DNA of 64,000 nt from Modestobacter sp. VKM Ac-2984 (GTDB taxonomy: Bacteria > Actinomycetota > Actinomycetes > Mycobacteriales > Geodermatophilaceae). A program made the position numbers and the translations under genes. Below are positions 16,353 to 24,138 of this stretch, one piece after another. The stretch is taken from NCBI RefSeq assembly GCF_026967985.1, contig NZ_JAPVBJ010000006.1:243170-307169 (forward strand). The letters are read 5' to 3'. The notes below the pieces were generated by a model. That model saw only the letters and a program-made list of their open reading frames with translations, had not been told where the DNA came from and did not search any database. How positions within the stretch are numbered: position 1 is the first letter of the stretch; every line of letters starts with the position of its first letter.

Positions 16353-16389
16353 CTGCCCCGTGCCGCCGGGACACGGCGGCACGGGGCAG
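16353..16389. terminator. Perfect 16-bp hairpin downstream of the solitary GGDEF-like gene
   Basis: CTGCCCCGTGCCGCCG at 16353-16368 pairs perfectly with CGGCGGCACGGGGCAG at 16374-16389 around the loop GGACA. It lies 60 bp past the stop of the minus-strand gene ending at 16449 and upstream of the next minus-strand gene, so it probably terminates or attenuates between them. No T-tract. Confidence 0.7.
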
Positions 16390-16448
16390 GTCTGGAGGTG
16401 GCGCCGAGGGCCTCGCGTCCACCGCGCCGCTGCGGCGGACGCGCGGCG

Positions 16449-17009
16449 TCAGCGGCGGCTGCCGCGGTAGCGGATGACCCGACCGCCGCCGATGCTGCGC
16501 GCTGCGGTGAGGCAGAGGGTGGCCCGGCGGTGCACCTCGCTGGGCGAGGTGTCTGGCGCGAGTTCGGCGATGCCGGCGCAGGCGGTGATGCCGGGGAGAC
16601 CGGCGCCGGCGACGACCTCGAGCAGCCGGTTGGTGGCGGTCTCGGCGTCGTGCTCGGCCGCACCCAGCAGCACGGCGAACTCGGCGGGCCCGGAGCGGGC
16701 CAGCCAGTCGTCGCCGCGGACGTTCGCCGACAACGCGGCAGCGACCTGGTCGAGGTGGGCGCCCGGCATCGGCCAGCCGGTGTCCCGCCGGAGCAGCCCG
16801 ACCAGCACGAGCGTCACCGGGGAGGCACCGGACGCTGCCGCCTGGTCGGCCATCCGGCCGAGCAGGGTGGCTCGGGTGGGCAGCAGGGTGACGGCGGCGG
16901 TGGCCTGGAGGTCGGGCGGTGACCCGTCCTCGTCGGCGACCGGGGTGGCGGCGATCGGCATGGCGGGGATGTCGTCGTCCGGGACGGCGCGGTTGAGGCC
17001 CGCGGCCAC
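16449..17009 (-). CDS. Solitary degenerate GGDEF-domain protein
   Basis: Protein of 186 residues consisting almost only of a GGDEF-like fold without a membrane segment. The signature reads GPAEF (RSGPAEFAVLLG), so cyclase activity is unlikely. The stretch RGDDWLARSG is shared exactly with the degenerate GGDEF domain of the EAL protein at 4525-7239, and the following helices align (DAETATNRLLEVV, GITACAGIAEL). The two therefore belong to one diverged subfamily that may bind a nucleotide or a partner protein. The start is taken as GTG 17007-17009; internal ATGs are possible. It sits between two paralogous Pro-rich protein genes on the same strand, 60 bp after the upstream one. Confidence 0.75.
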   Translation of the reverse strand: MAAGLNRAVPDDDIPAMPIAATPVADEDGSPPDLQATAAVTLLPTRATLLGRMADQAAASGASPVTLVLVGLLRRDTGWPMPGAHLDQVAAALSANVRGDDWLARSGPAEFAVLLGAAEHDAETATNRLLEVVAGAGLPGITACAGIAELAPDTSPSEVHRRATLCLTAARSIGGGRVIRYRGSRR

Positions 17010-17069
17010 CCGGGTGCCCCGTTGGAGGGAGCGGCCGCTGCTCGTCGGTGTGGTCGGCGGGTTCCTGGC

Positions 17070-18059
17070 TCAGGGGGCGACGAGGGAGCCGTCTCGTCCG
17101 GTGACGGTGCTGGCGGCCGCCTCCGTCGTCGCGGAGGGCACGGTGGCCGTCCCGATCGGTGCCGGTCCGGAGGGCAGCGGCGCGACCGCCGTCCCCAGCG
17201 TGCCGGAGGACGGGGTCGGGCTGGGCTGCGGCGAGGACGGCGGCGAGGACGGCGGCGAGGACGGCGGCGAGGACGGCGGCAGGTCAGGGGCCGGGACGGT
17301 CTCGGGGGACGGCTCGTCGGCCGCCGGTGTCTTCGGAGCGACCGGGGCGCTGGTCCCAGGGGTGCTGGCGCCGGTCGGCGTCACACCGGTCGGCGCGGGC
17401 GCGGGCGGAGCCGGATCCGTGGGTGCCGCCTCGGTCGGCGGACCGGCGGAGGGGCTGCTGTCCGTGGCAGAGACAGGCGCTGGTGGACCGGTGGTCGGAT
17501 CGCTGGCGGTGCCGGACGCGGCGCGGTCCGCCCGGGTGGTCGCAGTGGCCGGTGGTGTGCGGTCGGGCTGCACCGTCTCCGGGGCAGGACCGCCGGCAGC
17601 GGAAGGCGCACCGGTCGGGCTGGGCGACGCGGCGACGGTCGGCGCCGCCAGGGTGTCCTCGGCCTGGTCGGGGTGGGCGGTGATCTCGGCGGCGACGGCG
17701 TCGTGCAGGCCGAGGGCACTGGTGGACCGGGCGAGCACCGGGGTCACGGTGATGAGGAGCAGCGTCGCGCCGGCGAGCACTCGCTGCGGGGTCCGGCTGC
17801 GGCGGCGGCGCGCATCGGGGTGCGAGCTCGGCGCCTCGTCCGCCGCGTGGCGTCGCCGCACGGAACGGTGCGGCTCGGGACGGTGGGGCTGGGGGGCAGG
17901 CGTCGGGGGCAGGACCGGCTGCGCGACGACCACCGGCTCCGCGACGACCACCGGCTGTGCGACGACCACACGGTGCCGGCCGGTCTCGGTGGGGGCCGAG
18001 GGCGCCGGGACCTGGCGGTGGCGACCCGAGGTCTCCGGGCTGGATCGATCGGTGTGCAC
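17070..18059 (-). CDS. Pro/Ser/Thr-rich membrane-anchored envelope protein, paralogue B
   Basis: No known family. About 329 residues from the GTG at 18057-18059: a cytoplasmic N-terminus with a short repeat (VVVAQPVVVAEPVVVAQP), a basic patch (RRRHAADEAPSSHPDARRRR), one hydrophobic segment (VLAGATLLLITVTPVLARS), then the block STSALGLHDAVAAEITAHPDQ and a Pro/Ser/Thr-rich tail ending in SPPSSPPSSPPSSPQPS and TGRDGSLVAP. The region around the helix (PQR...PVLARS-S-LG...AHPDQ) matches paralogue A. One membrane anchor with a long disordered exterior suggests an envelope-spanning or anchoring function. The start is uncertain because the 5' region lacks a good ribosome-binding site at ideal spacing. 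Confidence 0.65.
   Translation of the reverse strand: MHTDRSSPETSGRHRQVPAPSAPTETGRHRVVVAQPVVVAEPVVVAQPVLPPTPAPQPHRPEPHRSVRRRHAADEAPSSHPDARRRRSRTPQRVLAGATLLLITVTPVLARSTSALGLHDAVAAEITAHPDQAEDTLAAPTVAASPSPTGAPSAAGGPAPETVQPDRTPPATATTRADRAASGTASDPTTGPPAPVSATDSSPSAGPPTEAAPTDPAPPAPAPTGVTPTGASTPGTSAPVAPKTPAADEPSPETVPAPDLPPSSPPSSPPSSPPSSPQPSPTPSSGTLGTAVAPLPSGPAPIGTATVPSATTEAAASTVTGRDGSLVAP
17230..17280. repeat. 12-bp tandem repeat (GGCGAGGACGGC, four copies)
   Basis: Four perfect head-to-tail copies, encoding SPPS repeats in the tail of paralogue B on the minus strand. A likely slippage hotspot. Confidence 0.9.
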
Positions 18060-18138
18060 TGTCCTGTGTCTCCCCTCGCGCCGGCCAGCAGCCGACGACG
18101 GGAAGGTAGCCGTCGTAGCAGTCTGTGACCATACGAGT

Positions 18139-18164
18139 ACGGCGTGTCGGATTCGACACGCCGT
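18139..18164. promoter_or_regulatory. Perfect 11-bp inverted repeat in the divergent region
   Basis: ACGGCGTGTCG at 18139-18149 and CGACACGCCGT at 18154-18164 are separated by GATT. It sits 80 bp upstream of the start of paralogue B (minus) and about 300 bp before the sugar-phosphate transferase (plus). As both genes read away from it, an operator is more likely than a terminator. The rest of the 405 bp gap (18060-18464) is less GC-rich than its surroundings, which fits a promoter region. Confidence 0.55.
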
Positions 18165-18464
18165 GTTGCCAGAATGGGGCGACGGGGCTCGTGCGTGATC
18201 CATTTCACGTGCAACTCGAGATGTGCACCGATGGCGCAATGTCGGGGTGCCGATTGCTGCCAGTATTGAAGAAATTACTGCCTGTGCTCGGGGAATGGTC
18301 GGACACCGAAGTTCGGTGGATTGTCCATTCTCGCGGGGTGCCGCTTTTGCTACAGCTTCGTTACCGTCACCCTGCCGGTCGGACAGCGCAGTCATCGGTC
18401 CGTCTCAGACATGGCTACCAGGTCACGCCCCCCACACGGCGTCGGCCGCCCGGGGGTGCACTGC

Positions 18465-20003
18465 ATGAGCATGATCGACGAGCGCAACAGCGCCGTCCGT
18501 ACTCGACGCCGGACGGCGTCGAAGCACCGGGCGCAGGAGCCCCGGCGCCGGACGTTCGCACTGTCCCGGCTGCGCGGTGAGGGCACCCTCGCCCGCCGGG
18601 CCTGGCGTGCCGAGTACGTGCAGCGCATCGCGATCGGCGACACGGTGGCAGCCGGGCTCGCCGCGGGGGTCGGCTACCTGACCCGCTTCGGGCCCGAGGG
18701 GATGGCCGCCAGCTCGCAGGCCTCGCTGTGGATGGCCGCGATCCTCCCCCTGGCCTGGGTGGGCCTCATGCTCGTCAGCCGCAGCTACGAGGAGCGCTTC
18801 CTCTGGGTGGGGCCGGAGGAGTTCCGCCGGGTCTTCTCCGCCGCCATCCTGCTGCTGGCCCTCGTCGGCACGGTCTCCTGGGCCTTCAAGCTCGAGCTCG
18901 CCCGGGGCTTCATCGTGGTCGCGCTGCCCCTGGCCACCGGCCTGTCGCTGTTGCAGCGCTACGCGCAGCGGCAGTGGCTGCACCGCCGTCGCGGCGAGGG
19001 GCGTTTCCTGCAGACGGCGATCATCGTCGGTCACCGCAGCGGGGTCACGGCGCTGCACGCGCAGATCGACCGCGAGGCCTATCACGGCTACCGGGTGATC
19101 GGCTGCTGCCTGCCGGCCGCCCCTGCGGGCGAGTCCCCGGAGGCCTTCGACGGGCTGCCGGTGCTCGGCACCCTCGAGGAGGTGGTCGACGTGGTCCACG
19201 CCTACGAGGTCGACACCGTCGCTGTGCTGCCCTCCCCGGAGCTGGACGGGCCGGCGCTGCGCCGGCTGGGCTGGGACCTGGAGAAGACCCGCGCCGAGCT
19301 GCTGCTGGCTCCTGCGGTCACCGAGATCGCCGGCCCCCGGGTGCGCATCCGTCCGGTGTGCGGGCTGCCGCTGCTGCACGTGGAGCGGCCCGAGCTGCGC
19401 GGCGTCCGCCGGCTCACCAAGGAGTCCTTCGACCGGATCTCCGCCACGCTGGGGATCCTGGTCATCCTGCCGGTGCTCCTCGCTCTGGCCCTGGCCGTCG
19501 GGCTCACCAGCCGCGGTGGGGTGTTCTACCGGCAGGAGCGCGTCGGCCGGGACGGCCAGACGTTCGGGATGCTGAAGTTCCGCACCATGGTCGCCGGCGC
19601 CGACCGGATGGTGCCCGACCTGGCCGAGCAGAGCGACGGCAACGGCGTGCTGTTCAAGATGAAGGGCGATCCGCGGGTCACCACGGTCGGCCGGGTGCTG
19701 CGTCGCTACTCCCTGGACGAGCTGCCGCAGCTGCTCAACGTGCTGCGCGGTGAGATGTCGCTGGTCGGCCCCCGCCCGCCGCTGCCCACCGAGGTCGAGC
19801 GCTACGGCTTCGACATGCACCGCCGGTTCCTGGTCAAGCCCGGGATCACCGGGCTGTGGCAGGTCAGCGGCCGCTCCGACCTCTCCTGGGACGACTCGGT
19901 GCGCATCGACGTCCGGTACGTGGAGAACTGGTCCCTGGCCTTCGACTTCATGATCCTGTGGAAGACCGTGGGTGCCGTCTTCCGCGGCTCCGGCGCCTAC
20001 TGA
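18465..20003 (+). CDS. Polyprenyl-phosphate sugar-1-phosphate transferase (initiating EPS enzyme)
   Basis: Starts exopolysaccharide repeat synthesis by moving a sugar-1-phosphate from a UDP-sugar to undecaprenyl or decaprenyl phosphate at the inner membrane face. The 512 residues show a basic N-terminus, four predicted helices (about residues 60-165), a CoA-binding-like Rossmann part (FLQTAIIVGHRSGVTALHAQI), a further helix (ILVILPVLLALALAVGLTS) and the catalytic bacterial sugar transferase domain. The latter includes FGMLKFRTM, the DELPQLLNVLRGEMSLVGPRPP signature split around YSLDELPQL, and KPGITGLWQVSGRS. The WbaP/WcaJ/CpsE type is about 460-500 residues. ATG 18465 has GGGGGTG upstream. 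It defines the left edge of the EPS locus. Confidence 0.95.
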   Translation: MSMIDERNSAVRTRRRTASKHRAQEPRRRTFALSRLRGEGTLARRAWRAEYVQRIAIGDTVAAGLAAGVGYLTRFGPEGMAASSQASLWMAAILPLAWVGLMLVSRSYEERFLWVGPEEFRRVFSAAILLLALVGTVSWAFKLELARGFIVVALPLATGLSLLQRYAQRQWLHRRRGEGRFLQTAIIVGHRSGVTALHAQIDREAYHGYRVIGCCLPAAPAGESPEAFDGLPVLGTLEEVVDVVHAYEVDTVAVLPSPELDGPALRRLGWDLEKTRAELLLAPAVTEIAGPRVRIRPVCGLPLLHVERPELRGVRRLTKESFDRISATLGILVILPVLLALALAVGLTSRGGVFYRQERVGRDGQTFGMLKFRTMVAGADRMVPDLAEQSDGNGVLFKMKGDPRVTTVGRVLRRYSLDELPQLLNVLRGEMSLVGPRPPLPTEVERYGFDMHRRFLVKPGITGLWQVSGRSDLSWDDSVRIDVRYVENWSLAFDFMILWKTVGAVFRGSGAY

Positions 20004-20183
20004 CACCACCGTCGGCGCGCTGTCCGCGCGCCGTGTTGCGGGATCCCTGCCGCTCCGCCCCCCGGCGGAGCGGCAGTTCGCGTTCCAGCGCCGCGAGGTG
20101 GCCAGGGGGACGCCGCCGCACGGCGGGATTCGGGCCACCGTCATCGGGTGACCCGCGCCGTCCGGGCTCGCCCACGGACGTCA

Positions 20184-20217
20184 GCGACCCCCTCGGGCAC
20201 TCGCCCGAGGGGGTCGC
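20184..20217. terminator. Perfect 15-bp hairpin between convergent genes
   Basis: GCGACCCCCTCGGGC (20184-20198) pairs perfectly with GCCCGAGGGGGTCGC (20203-20217) around ACTC. It lies between the end of the sugar-phosphate transferase (plus) and the end of the tyrosinase operon (minus), so it can act in both directions. Confidence 0.85.
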
Positions 20218-20247
20218 AGAGGTCGACGGTGTCCGGCCAGGACGCCG

Positions 20248-20571
20248 CTAGATGATCAGGAGCCCGGCGTCCTCGGCCTGGATGACGGCCTCGATGAGCT
20301 TGCGCGGCGACTTGTACGTCCCGAAGGGGAGCAGGTGCGTGGCGTACCCGTCGAGCATCCGCTCGAGATGGACCCCGTGCCGGCCGTTGATCACGGCGTG
20401 AGCGCTCTGCCCGACCTTCTGGATGACGACCGCGCGCCCCCGCGCCGAGAAGCGTTCCTCACCTGCGGCGGCAGCGGCCGGCATGTCGTCGAACGGGGGG
20501 GTGCCGGTCACGGCCACCGCCGTGCCGACGACGGCCACGGAGGCCCCCACCATGAATCGTCTGCGGTCCAT
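20248..20571 (-). CDS. melC1: Tyrosinase cofactor/copper chaperone MelC1-like
   Basis: Protein of 107 residues that by family knowledge delivers copper to apotyrosinase and, through its twin-arginine signal, carries the complex across the membrane. The N-terminus MDRRRFMVGASVAVVGTAVAV is a Tat signal (RRRFMVG). The mature part contains the family-like VVIQKVGQSAHAVINGRHGVHLERMLDGYATHLLPFGTYKSP. ATG 20571 is supported by AGGAGG that overlaps the tyrosinase stop (TAGGAGG), and the gap to the tyrosinase gene is 13 bp, so the pair is coupled. Ends with TAG. In Streptomyces melC1 precedes melC2; here the cofactor follows the enzyme. Confidence 0.9.
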   Translation of the reverse strand: MDRRRFMVGASVAVVGTAVAVTGTPPFDDMPAAAAAGEERFSARGRAVVIQKVGQSAHAVINGRHGVHLERMLDGYATHLLPFGTYKSPRKLIEAVIQAEDAGLLII

Positions 20572-20584
20572 GAGCCTGGTCCTC

Positions 20585-21475
20585 CTAGACGTATCGGTAG
20601 TTGAGTCGGTTGATGTCGAGGACGTCAGCCGGCGTCCGCGGCACGACCAGGCCCTGCATGGTGTCGTTCAGGTTGTGGCCCGTCGGGCCACCGGACGTCG
20701 GCTGGTAGTTGGTCACGCCCCGCATCCCCTGCCAGACCCACCAGAGCCGGTCCACGTTGCAGTGGGTCAGCCAGAAGACCGGGTCGTTCGGCGAGGTGCC
20801 GGCGAGCATGTCGCCGCCCACCCACCGGTGCACCAGGTTGTGCATGCGGGGGCCTCCGGACCAGCCCTCCATCCGGTTGCGGAAGGTGGCCACGCTGGCG
20901 TCCCAGGGAGACCGGTCGTAGGTGGCGTAGCGGTCGATGGCGTCGGTGACCTGTGACGGGGGCGGCAGCCCCCGTGAACCGCGGGGGTCGCGACCGAGGA
21001 GCCGGATCAGGCCGGGGGTGGAGCGCGGTACCACCGCGCCGGTGCTGTTGTTCACGATGAGCGCCACCCAGTGCGCGAACGGCCCGTTGAGCACCCGGTT
21101 CCCCCGGGCCGGGTCGCCGTCGCCGCCGATGCCCCCGGCGGTCCACAGGGGCGAGCGGCGCGGGTCGCCGTAGAGGGCCGTGTCGTTCTGCCACCGCCAG
21201 TAGGGCATGCCCTCGATCGACGGGTCGACCTCCTGCAGGGCGTTCTCGATGTCCAGCAGGGTCGCCCGGTGCCAGGGGAGGAAGGCGGGTGCGCGGTGGG
21301 CGGCGTTGCGGGTGGAGCCCGCCGGCGTCGCGATGTTCATCGCCTCGACGTGCTTGCGGATGAAGTGGTCGTAGGTGCCGTTGGCCTTCAGCACGTTGAA
21401 CGCCGAGGTGAGTCGCTGCACCTCCCCTGCGGACATGCTCAGGATGTTCCGTCTCGTCCCTGTCATCAGGAACAC
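20585..21475 (-). CDS. melC2: Tyrosinase
   Basis: Type-3 dicopper monooxygenase that hydroxylates tyrosine and oxidises the o-diphenol to quinone, leading to melanin. The 296 residues show all six copper histidines: CuA as His42 (RKHVEAM), His60 and His69 (AAHRAPAFLPWHR), and CuB as His212, His216 (MHNLVHRW) and His238 (DPVFWLTHCNVDRLWW). There is no signal peptide, as expected for a protein exported bound to MelC1. The GTG at 21473-21475 with GGAAAGG just upstream is preferred; an ATG three codons later is possible. The stop is TAG. Melanin pigment is a plausible output for sun- and desiccation-exposed Geodermatophilaceae. Confidence 0.95.
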   Translation of the reverse strand: MFLMTGTRRNILSMSAGEVQRLTSAFNVLKANGTYDHFIRKHVEAMNIATPAGSTRNAAHRAPAFLPWHRATLLDIENALQEVDPSIEGMPYWRWQNDTALYGDPRRSPLWTAGGIGGDGDPARGNRVLNGPFAHWVALIVNNSTGAVVPRSTPGLIRLLGRDPRGSRGLPPPSQVTDAIDRYATYDRSPWDASVATFRNRMEGWSGGPRMHNLVHRWVGGDMLAGTSPNDPVFWLTHCNVDRLWWVWQGMRGVTNYQPTSGGPTGHNLNDTMQGLVVPRTPADVLDINRLNYRYV

Positions 21476-21797
21476 GCCCTTTCCACGGTGCCTCGCACGA
21501 GATCGTGAGTCGTCGACCGATCCCTGGTCTCAGGTGTCGGCTGGACTCGGTGACGAGACGGTGGTCCGAGAGGTGACGGAGGGTCGGCCACGAGCGTGTT
21601 CGGCCCCTCGGCAACAGTTGACGGCAATACAACAGAGTGCAATTCGACCGCCGTCGGTTCGTACTCGGAGTGCGAACTGGGTGGTCGACCACTCGTCAAG
21701 TCCTCGACACCATAGCCACATCTCCCCCTGCTAAGGACAGGGGTTGTCGTGCACTTCTTTGCGTGTGCGCCGAGTCACGATGCGCATTTTCTTGGTG
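21476..21797. other. Promoter region of the tyrosinase operon with a weak hairpin
   Basis: About 320 bp without a gene, markedly less GC-rich than its surroundings. It should hold the tyrosinase promoter. A small hairpin (CCCCTG 21725-21730 with CAGGGG 21738-21743) lies 55 bp past the end of the upstream minus-strand glycosyltransferase gene and may end that transcript. Confidence 0.4.
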
Positions 21798-22856
21798 TCA
21801 CTCACCGCGCACATTTGGTGACGCAATGGCGTCCGGACGGCGGTCGGCGAGCGCGGTGAGCCACAGGTCCTCGACCCGGGGGAACACCGCGTCGGCGCTG
21901 AAGCGCTCCTCGAACGCCTGGAGGGCCGACGCGGCCAGCTGCGACCGGCGCTCCCGGTCGCTGAGCACCGACTGGAGGGCGGCCCGGAACGCCTCGGCGT
22001 CCCCGGGCGGGACGACGATGCCGTGCTCGTCCCCCAGCACCGCGGCGATGCCCCCGACGTCGGTGGAGACCACGCAGTTGCCGCGGGCCATGGCTTCCAG
22101 GATGAACATCGGCATCGCCTCGTCCCGGGAGGGCAGCACCGCGATCCGGGAGCGGTCCAGCAGCGCCATGAGCTCCTCGTGCGCCAGCGAGCCGGCCATC
22201 GTGAGCCCGCTGATGCCCGGACGCACGAGGTCGTCGTCCTGGACCGGGCCGGCCACGACCAGCTCCCAGCCCGGGGCGTCGATCCGGGACCACGCCTCCT
22301 GCAGGACGTCGATGCCCTTGCGGTGCGACACGACGCCGCCGAAGACCACCAGGTCCTCCTTCGCCGTGGGCGCGCTGGAGGGGATCGCGTTCGGGATCAG
22401 CACCACCCGCTCGGCCGGCACGAAGCGGGCCGCCACCTCCGAGGACTCGGCCGACAGGCTGATCACCCGGTCGGCGCCGCGCAGCGCCCAGCCGGTCAGC
22501 CGCGGGTGCGCGGCGGCGAAGGCGGCGAAGGAGCTGCCGTGCAGGTGCGCCACCGTGGCGATCCCGCGACCGTGCGCCACCCGCATCAGCGCGCCCTCGC
22601 GGAGGAACGACCCGCGCTCGGACAGGTGCGCCACCACGACCGAGGTCCGCCGGGGCAGCCGCAGCACCCGGGCCAGCGCGCCGGTGCCCTTCACCAGGGC
22701 GGCGCGCAGGTCGTGCGGGTTCCCCCGGGAGGTGATCACCGCGACGTCCACCCGCGGGAAGGGCCACGCCAGGTAGCCGTTCATCACCTGCGTCATCCCG
22801 CCCGGGATGTCGCCCACGCGGCCCAGGTGGTACACGGTCGGCCGGGACGTCACCAC
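21798..22856 (-). CDS. Glycosyltransferase family 4
   Basis: Retaining GT-B glycosyltransferase of 352 residues, cytoplasmic or membrane-associated. The N-terminal domain opens with VYHLGRVGDIPGGMTQVMNGYL, a typical sugar-acceptor loop. The C-terminal domain contains VVFGGVVSHRKGIDVLQEAW and the nucleotide-sugar site SRDEAMPMFILEAMARGNCVVSTDVGG (E-x7-E type). The start is one of two adjacent GTG codons (22851-22856), 2-5 bp after the stop of the upstream pyruvyltransferase-family gene, so the two are cotranscribed. Donor and acceptor are unknown. Confidence 0.9.
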   Translation of the reverse strand: MVTSRPTVYHLGRVGDIPGGMTQVMNGYLAWPFPRVDVAVITSRGNPHDLRAALVKGTGALARVLRLPRRTSVVVAHLSERGSFLREGALMRVAHGRGIATVAHLHGSSFAAFAAAHPRLTGWALRGADRVISLSAESSEVAARFVPAERVVLIPNAIPSSAPTAKEDLVVFGGVVSHRKGIDVLQEAWSRIDAPGWELVVAGPVQDDDLVRPGISGLTMAGSLAHEELMALLDRSRIAVLPSRDEAMPMFILEAMARGNCVVSTDVGGIAAVLGDEHGIVVPPGDAEAFRAALQSVLSDRERRSQLAASALQAFEERFSADAVFPRVEDLWLTALADRRPDAIASPNVRGE

Positions 22857-22858
22857 GG

Positions 22859-23980
22859 TCAGCCCGCGACCGGCTCGGTGGTGGCCGGCGCCGCCGGGGA
22901 ACGCCCGGAGAGCACCTGCTGGATGTCGTCCCGGTGCCCGCGCAGCCGCCGCCGGGCGTCCAGGAGGGCGCCGAACAGCTCGGCCCGCCGTCCGGCGAGG
23001 GCCTCCAGCCGGGTCACCAGCTCGTCGGCGGAGTCGGTCGCCGCCGGCACGGTCACCCCCTCGATCCCGATGGTGGTGAAGTGCCGGTCCACCTTGTCGG
23101 AGCCCTCGACCGGCGAGCCGACCGGCACCGCGCCCTCGGTGAAGGCGGCGATGACCACGTGCAGCCGGTCGGACAGGACGATCGCGGTGCGGGAGTACAG
23201 CTCGCGCAGCCGGCGCTCCTGCTCGTCGTGGCCGGTGGGGCCGACCCAGCCGAGCACCTGGCCGCCCAGATCCGCCGCCAGTCGCCGGGTGCGCTCCTCG
23301 TCGGTCCACACCTGGGTCACGGCCCAGATCTCCAGCTCGTGCGCGGCGGCGTACGCCCGGACGCCGTCCAGCCAGGCCTGGCTGGGGTAGGGGCGCGCCG
23401 GGTCCTCGCCCCGCATGGAGACCACGAGCGCGTTCCGCTCGGGGGCGGGGGAGGCGAACCTCGCGACGGCGGCGTCGTCGGCCCCCTCGCCGAAGGCCAG
23501 GTCCGGCATCACCGCACCGGTGCCCATGTACCGGCCGGTCGCGTCGTCGCGCCACAGGGTCCGGTCCGACAGCGCGATCGACGGGCGCATCAGGGCCCGC
23601 GGCACGGCCGCGTAGTTGCGGGTGCCGACCCCGGCCCGGATCGCCGCGCCGCCCCGCAGCTTCAGCGCCACCAGCAGGGGCAGCAGGGAGAGGTGCTCCT
23701 TCATGCCCACGAGGGTCAGCTGGATCTCCCCGGGCTTGAAGACGTAGGCCGCCTCGCCGCGCACGGCCGAGGCCAGGGCCACCTGGTACCAGGCCCGCAG
23801 CGACCGGTAGACGCGGTCTCCCGGCCGCAGCCCGAGGCCCTCGTCGTACCCGGCGGGGGAGGCGCCCACGTAGACGTGCAGCTCGCCCGCGGGCCGCACC
23901 CAGTCGAGGAGCTGCCGGCGCAGGATGATGTCTCCCACGTTCTCGTACTGGCCGCGGCCGATCGCGAACACCTTCGTCAT
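22859..23980 (-). CDS. Polysaccharide pyruvyltransferase family protein
   Basis: Member of the CsaB/WcaK family, which adds pyruvate ketals from phosphoenolpyruvate to exopolysaccharide or wall sugars. The 373 residues include the N-terminal GRGQYENVGDIILRRQLLDW (the NxGD motif), internal AVMPDLAFG and VVSMRGEDPARPYPS, and the C-terminal SDRLHVVIAAFTEGAVPVGSP (DRLH block with a following small loop), all typical of the family. ATG at 23978-23980 with GAAAGG seven bases upstream. Runs into the GT4 gene. A second and a third family member lie at 30975 and 58317. Confidence 0.88.
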   Translation of the reverse strand: MTKVFAIGRGQYENVGDIILRRQLLDWVRPAGELHVYVGASPAGYDEGLGLRPGDRVYRSLRAWYQVALASAVRGEAAYVFKPGEIQLTLVGMKEHLSLLPLLVALKLRGGAAIRAGVGTRNYAAVPRALMRPSIALSDRTLWRDDATGRYMGTGAVMPDLAFGEGADDAAVARFASPAPERNALVVSMRGEDPARPYPSQAWLDGVRAYAAAHELEIWAVTQVWTDEERTRRLAADLGGQVLGWVGPTGHDEQERRLRELYSRTAIVLSDRLHVVIAAFTEGAVPVGSPVEGSDKVDRHFTTIGIEGVTVPAATDSADELVTRLEALAGRRAELFGALLDARRRLRGHRDDIQQVLSGRSPAAPATTEPVAG

Positions 23981-24138
23981 GCGGGCGCCTTTCGGGGACG
24001 GTGGCGGCGGGGGCGGTGGCGTCGACGGCACCTCGGGACGCGCAGGTCCGCGGATCGCCTCGACGGCACCCTAGGACGCGCCGGTCCGGCGGCTCACGGA
24101 GCCGCAGAACCGTAACGCACCGTTCACGGCCAGGGCGC

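Noticed and set aside
18165..18464. Possible riboswitch upstream of the sugar-phosphate transferase
   Set aside because: The region is less GC-rich with an inverted repeat, but I could not match any riboswitch consensus; kept only as an operator candidate.
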